NCBI GenBank assembly: GCA_030737835.1
Contig: CM060849.1
Coordinates: 2,976,001-3,040,000 of the forward strand
Source: Acorus gramineus
Lineage: Eukaryota; Streptophyta; Magnoliopsida; Acorales; Acoraceae
Direction of reading: 5' to 3'
Length of the DNA stretch: 64,000 nucleotides
Shown: positions 61,871 to 64,000 of the stretch, piece by piece
Position numbering within the stretch: the first letter of the stretch is position 1
How the letters are laid out: each line of letters starts with the position of its first letter
Notes under the pieces: model-generated
The model's database searches: none
What the model was told of the DNA's origin: nothing
Seen by the model: the letters and a program-made list of their open reading frames with translations, nothing else
Program-made: the position numbers and the translations under genes

Positions 61871-62617
61871 AACGGAGAAGAAGAAGAAAAGAGGGAATAG
61901 CAACCGTTTTTAAAAACGTGCGGGAGAGAGAGGGTCCTTTTTTCGGTTATAAGGGACCCAGTCGCCCGGCGGCTACTCGCGAGTACCCGCCCCTATCCGA
62001 TGGCAAAATAACCTAGCCGCCCCTCCCTGCCTGCTAAACACCACTAGACCCCTGCCAGCTTCTCAAACACACTTATTTCTAAGTTTTCTAAAAACAAACA
62101 TCCATGTATTGGTTTATTTCCAAGTTTTACTTGATCAAACACAACTTTTTTGAAGTTTAACCACAATTACCAGTACCATTCGGTTCAAATTTCTTCAGTT
62201 CTGGTTCTTTTCCGGAATCTTTGTCTTTCAAATGATCCAATTCACCAAATCAAAAACACTTTATTTTACTTTCTGTCTGCGATATCCCCTTGATTTGCTG
62301 AGCTACCCAAGCACGGGTACGGTAGGCACAAGGAAACTGACGCCGGGCTGCTCCGTGCACGATGGCTAAGAACCCTGTCCGAGGGTTGGATCACTCGCTT
62401 CCTTACTTTTTACTCACTCTACCACCTGGATCAGTCTTTAGATAATCATTCTAGTCAAAACCTAGCCTCTGATAACCTAAATTAACTCTCTGAATAGTAT
62501 TTGGTCATGTGTCCTAAACTTCTTGAAGGTTGGGTCGGCCAAAATAAGGGTCTCTTTCCTTATCATCGATCGAAGTCTTTCTGTTTCACACAAAGACTCC
62601 GTCCGATGAGGGACAAT
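61871..62617 (+). other. Tat 3' internal region with candidate antisense promoter and polypurine tract
   Basis: The stretch starts with the right AACGG duplication and ends at the Tat 3' LTR. The purine-rich GATGAGGGACAAT just before 62618 fits a Tat polypurine tract. No coding frame is evident. With the inversion undone, this region lies upstream of the antisense PMD gene, so its promoter may be here: on the minus strand a TATAA-like element occurs near 61950, and AGCCGCC motifs lie at 61968-61974 (reversed) and 62015-62021. The promoter role is inference. Confidence 0.6.
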
Positions 62618-62943
62618 TGTAGATACCCTAATTTTGACCGTCCAAAGAAAAGAAATTACTTCAAGTAATATTGGAAACTACCACATTTGGACATCTAATA
62701 GAAAACTGCCTCATAAACCAAGACCGGAAAATCTAAAGTCCAACACTTAGAAAAATCTAAGAGCCTGGACAGGGGCGGCTACTTGTAAGTAGCCGCTCCA
62801 TACCATGCGGATAGTTTTAACTAGTCGCCCCCCTGACCGACCCCAAACCGCCTTCTTGGATGGGACATAAAGAAGGCATGACTGCGGCGGATTGTCCCTT
62901 CTAGCCGCCCCATCTCAGCCGGTTCAACCTTAGTAACCGACCC
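62618..62943 (+). repeat. Tat-lineage 3' LTR, start
   Basis: It begins TGTAGATACCCTAATTTTG right after the polypurine tract and matches the reverse fragment at 25393-25803. It is interrupted at 62943 by a Tekay LTR; GACCC (62939-62943) is the candidate left target duplication. It contains two AGCCGCC motifs, one reversed at 62774-62780 and one at 62903-62909. Confidence 0.85.
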
Positions 62944-64000
62944 TGTTATGCCTGTGTCATTTGGAGCCATTTTGGTTAAGCCTTGGTCACTTCTGGGTCA
63001 TTCAGGGCCTTTTTAATTTTTCGATCGGAGCCGCTAAAATTTTTGCTTTTAGCCACCTGCGGGAGTTAGAGTACTCTGATTGGAAATCTAACTGCATATT
63101 ACGGGTCCTGGTACTGTTTCATACTACCCATAAAAATTTCATCGAATTCCGGTAACGTTTTGAAAAATATGCAGTTCTGAATCGCATCCGGGTTTGGCCG
63201 TTACTGGGTTTCGGTGGGCGAGATATTTTCGAGTGTGTGGTGCTTCTCCGCATGCTTCCCAATAAAGCAAAAATAAGTGGTTGAGTGAGGGTGAGTCTAA
63301 CCCTAACCTCACCACCCCCTTATGGTCACCCCAAAACACTATTTGGGCATGGAAATGACCATTTTGCCCTCTCTCTCTCCCCCTCTCTCCCAACTCGTGG
63401 ATCTCATCTTCTCTCCCTCTCTTGGTCTCTTTTTTCCCTCTCTTTGTGTGCAGAAGGTGGAGGAAGAATCCATTGAAGGTGAAGGTGAAGAAGGAAACAA
63501 GAGGTGAGTTTTGTGTATGTGTTGTTGTTGTTGTGGTTTCTCCTCTCTCAAGCCCCCTCTCATGTCTTTCCCCCCCTGATTTGCAGCCAAAGGAGGCTGA
63601 GGAGGGCTGTGGAGGTGGTGGTAGTGGTGGTGGTGGTTGAGGTGGTCGCGGGTGCATCGAGGGCCCCCGAATCTCCCCCTTTCATTCCCCCTCCCTAGGT
63701 GAGCTCTTCCCCTTCTTTTCTTGGTTTTCATGGCTTAGGGGGTTGTTGGGAAGTCATGCATGCTAGGTAGATGGGTTAGGGTGTGTGTGAGAGACTGGGG
63801 AGGGGTTAAAAGGCTGGGCGTGCGCAGGGGTCTGTCTCCGCGCGTGCACGCGCAGGCGCGCGCGTAGAGGGGCACTGGCAGGCGCAGGCGGGCGCGCAGG
63901 CGGCGCGTGCACGTGCGCGTGGGCGCGCGGGTGCGCGCGGGCAATGGGAGCGCGTGTAGTGCGCGCGCGCAGGGCAGTGCGCCTGGGCATGTGTCTGGGC
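62944..64000 (+). repeat. Tekay-type LTR (beta variant), running off the window
   Basis: It starts TGTTATGCCTGTGTCATTT and passes through the CTCTCTCTCC block, the GGTGGTGGTAGTGG block, a GTGAGC donor-like site near 63699 and into the CpG-dense core from about 63815. It closely resembles LTR p over the same span, including the TTCGAGTGTGTGGTGCTTC block. Whether it is a solo LTR or part of a full element cannot be seen. Confidence 0.9.

Noticed and set aside
63339..63731. His/Pro- or Val-rich frames in the GGTGGT block of LTRs
   Set aside because: They are produced by GGT and CTC repeats, with no start context or domain. The same DNA fits better as an exon-like non-coding leader.
1..64000. 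CRISPR arrays, tRNA or rRNA genes, bacterial operons
   Set aside because: No regularly spaced short repeats with unique spacers, no cloverleaf or rRNA blocks, and all recognisable coding sequence is plant retroelement.

Overview
This window is repeat-dense plant nuclear DNA, and no ordinary host gene is visible. Almost every base belongs to LTR retrotransposons of the Ty3/gypsy group, plus a few small DNA transposons. The plant assignment rests on several features: chromodomain-bearing Tekay/Del-type gag-pol, a Tat-lineage pol with two RNase H domains, initiator-tRNA-Met primer sites, a plant mobile domain (PMD) gene, and an hAT element with plant-style subterminal repeats. The species cannot be told from the sequence. 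There are no rRNA, tRNA, CRISPR or bacterial features.

Three layers can be separated. (1) A Tat-lineage element, the oldest layer: gag fragment at 36813-37636; protease, reverse transcriptase, RNase H, second (archaeal-type) RNase H and integrase on the minus strand at about 54460-49545; an intron-containing PMD gene on the plus strand at 43502-47657, antisense to pol; a 3' internal end at 61871-62617; and a 3' LTR starting at 62618. (2) A Tekay-type element inserted in the Tat element with target duplication AACGG (43382-43386 and 61871-61875). Its gag-RT half is on the minus strand (39122-41979) and its RNase H-integrase-chromodomain half is on the plus strand (57061-59098). (3) Many LTRs of about 3.6-3.8 kb from related Tekay families, mostly solo LTRs, nested in each other and in layers 1 and 2.

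The most striking structure is a single inversion of about 17.1 kb with breakpoints near 37637 and 54762. Reversing it on paper restores three things at once: Tat gag-to-pol continuity, a solo LTR with perfect CGTGC target duplications, and the uninterrupted pol frame of the Tekay element with its AACGG duplications.

Layout. 1-943: unassigned AT-rich DNA. 944-9366: a decayed Tekay element (truncated 5' LTR, primer site, eroded internal region, polypurine tract, 3' LTR with an hAT insertion). 9367-25392: a pile of direct and inverted LTR copies, including a complete LTR at 21199-24985. 25393-25803: a Tat LTR fragment in reverse. 25804-36812: a nested set of three LTRs (S in R in Q), with clean target duplications for S and R. 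36813-62943: the Tat element with its nested Tekay element and the inversion. 62944-64000: another Tekay LTR running off the window.

The coding regions are all pseudogenes. The Tekay gag-pol is broken only by in-frame stops that can each arise by one transition, while the Tat pol and the PMD gene also carry frameshifts.
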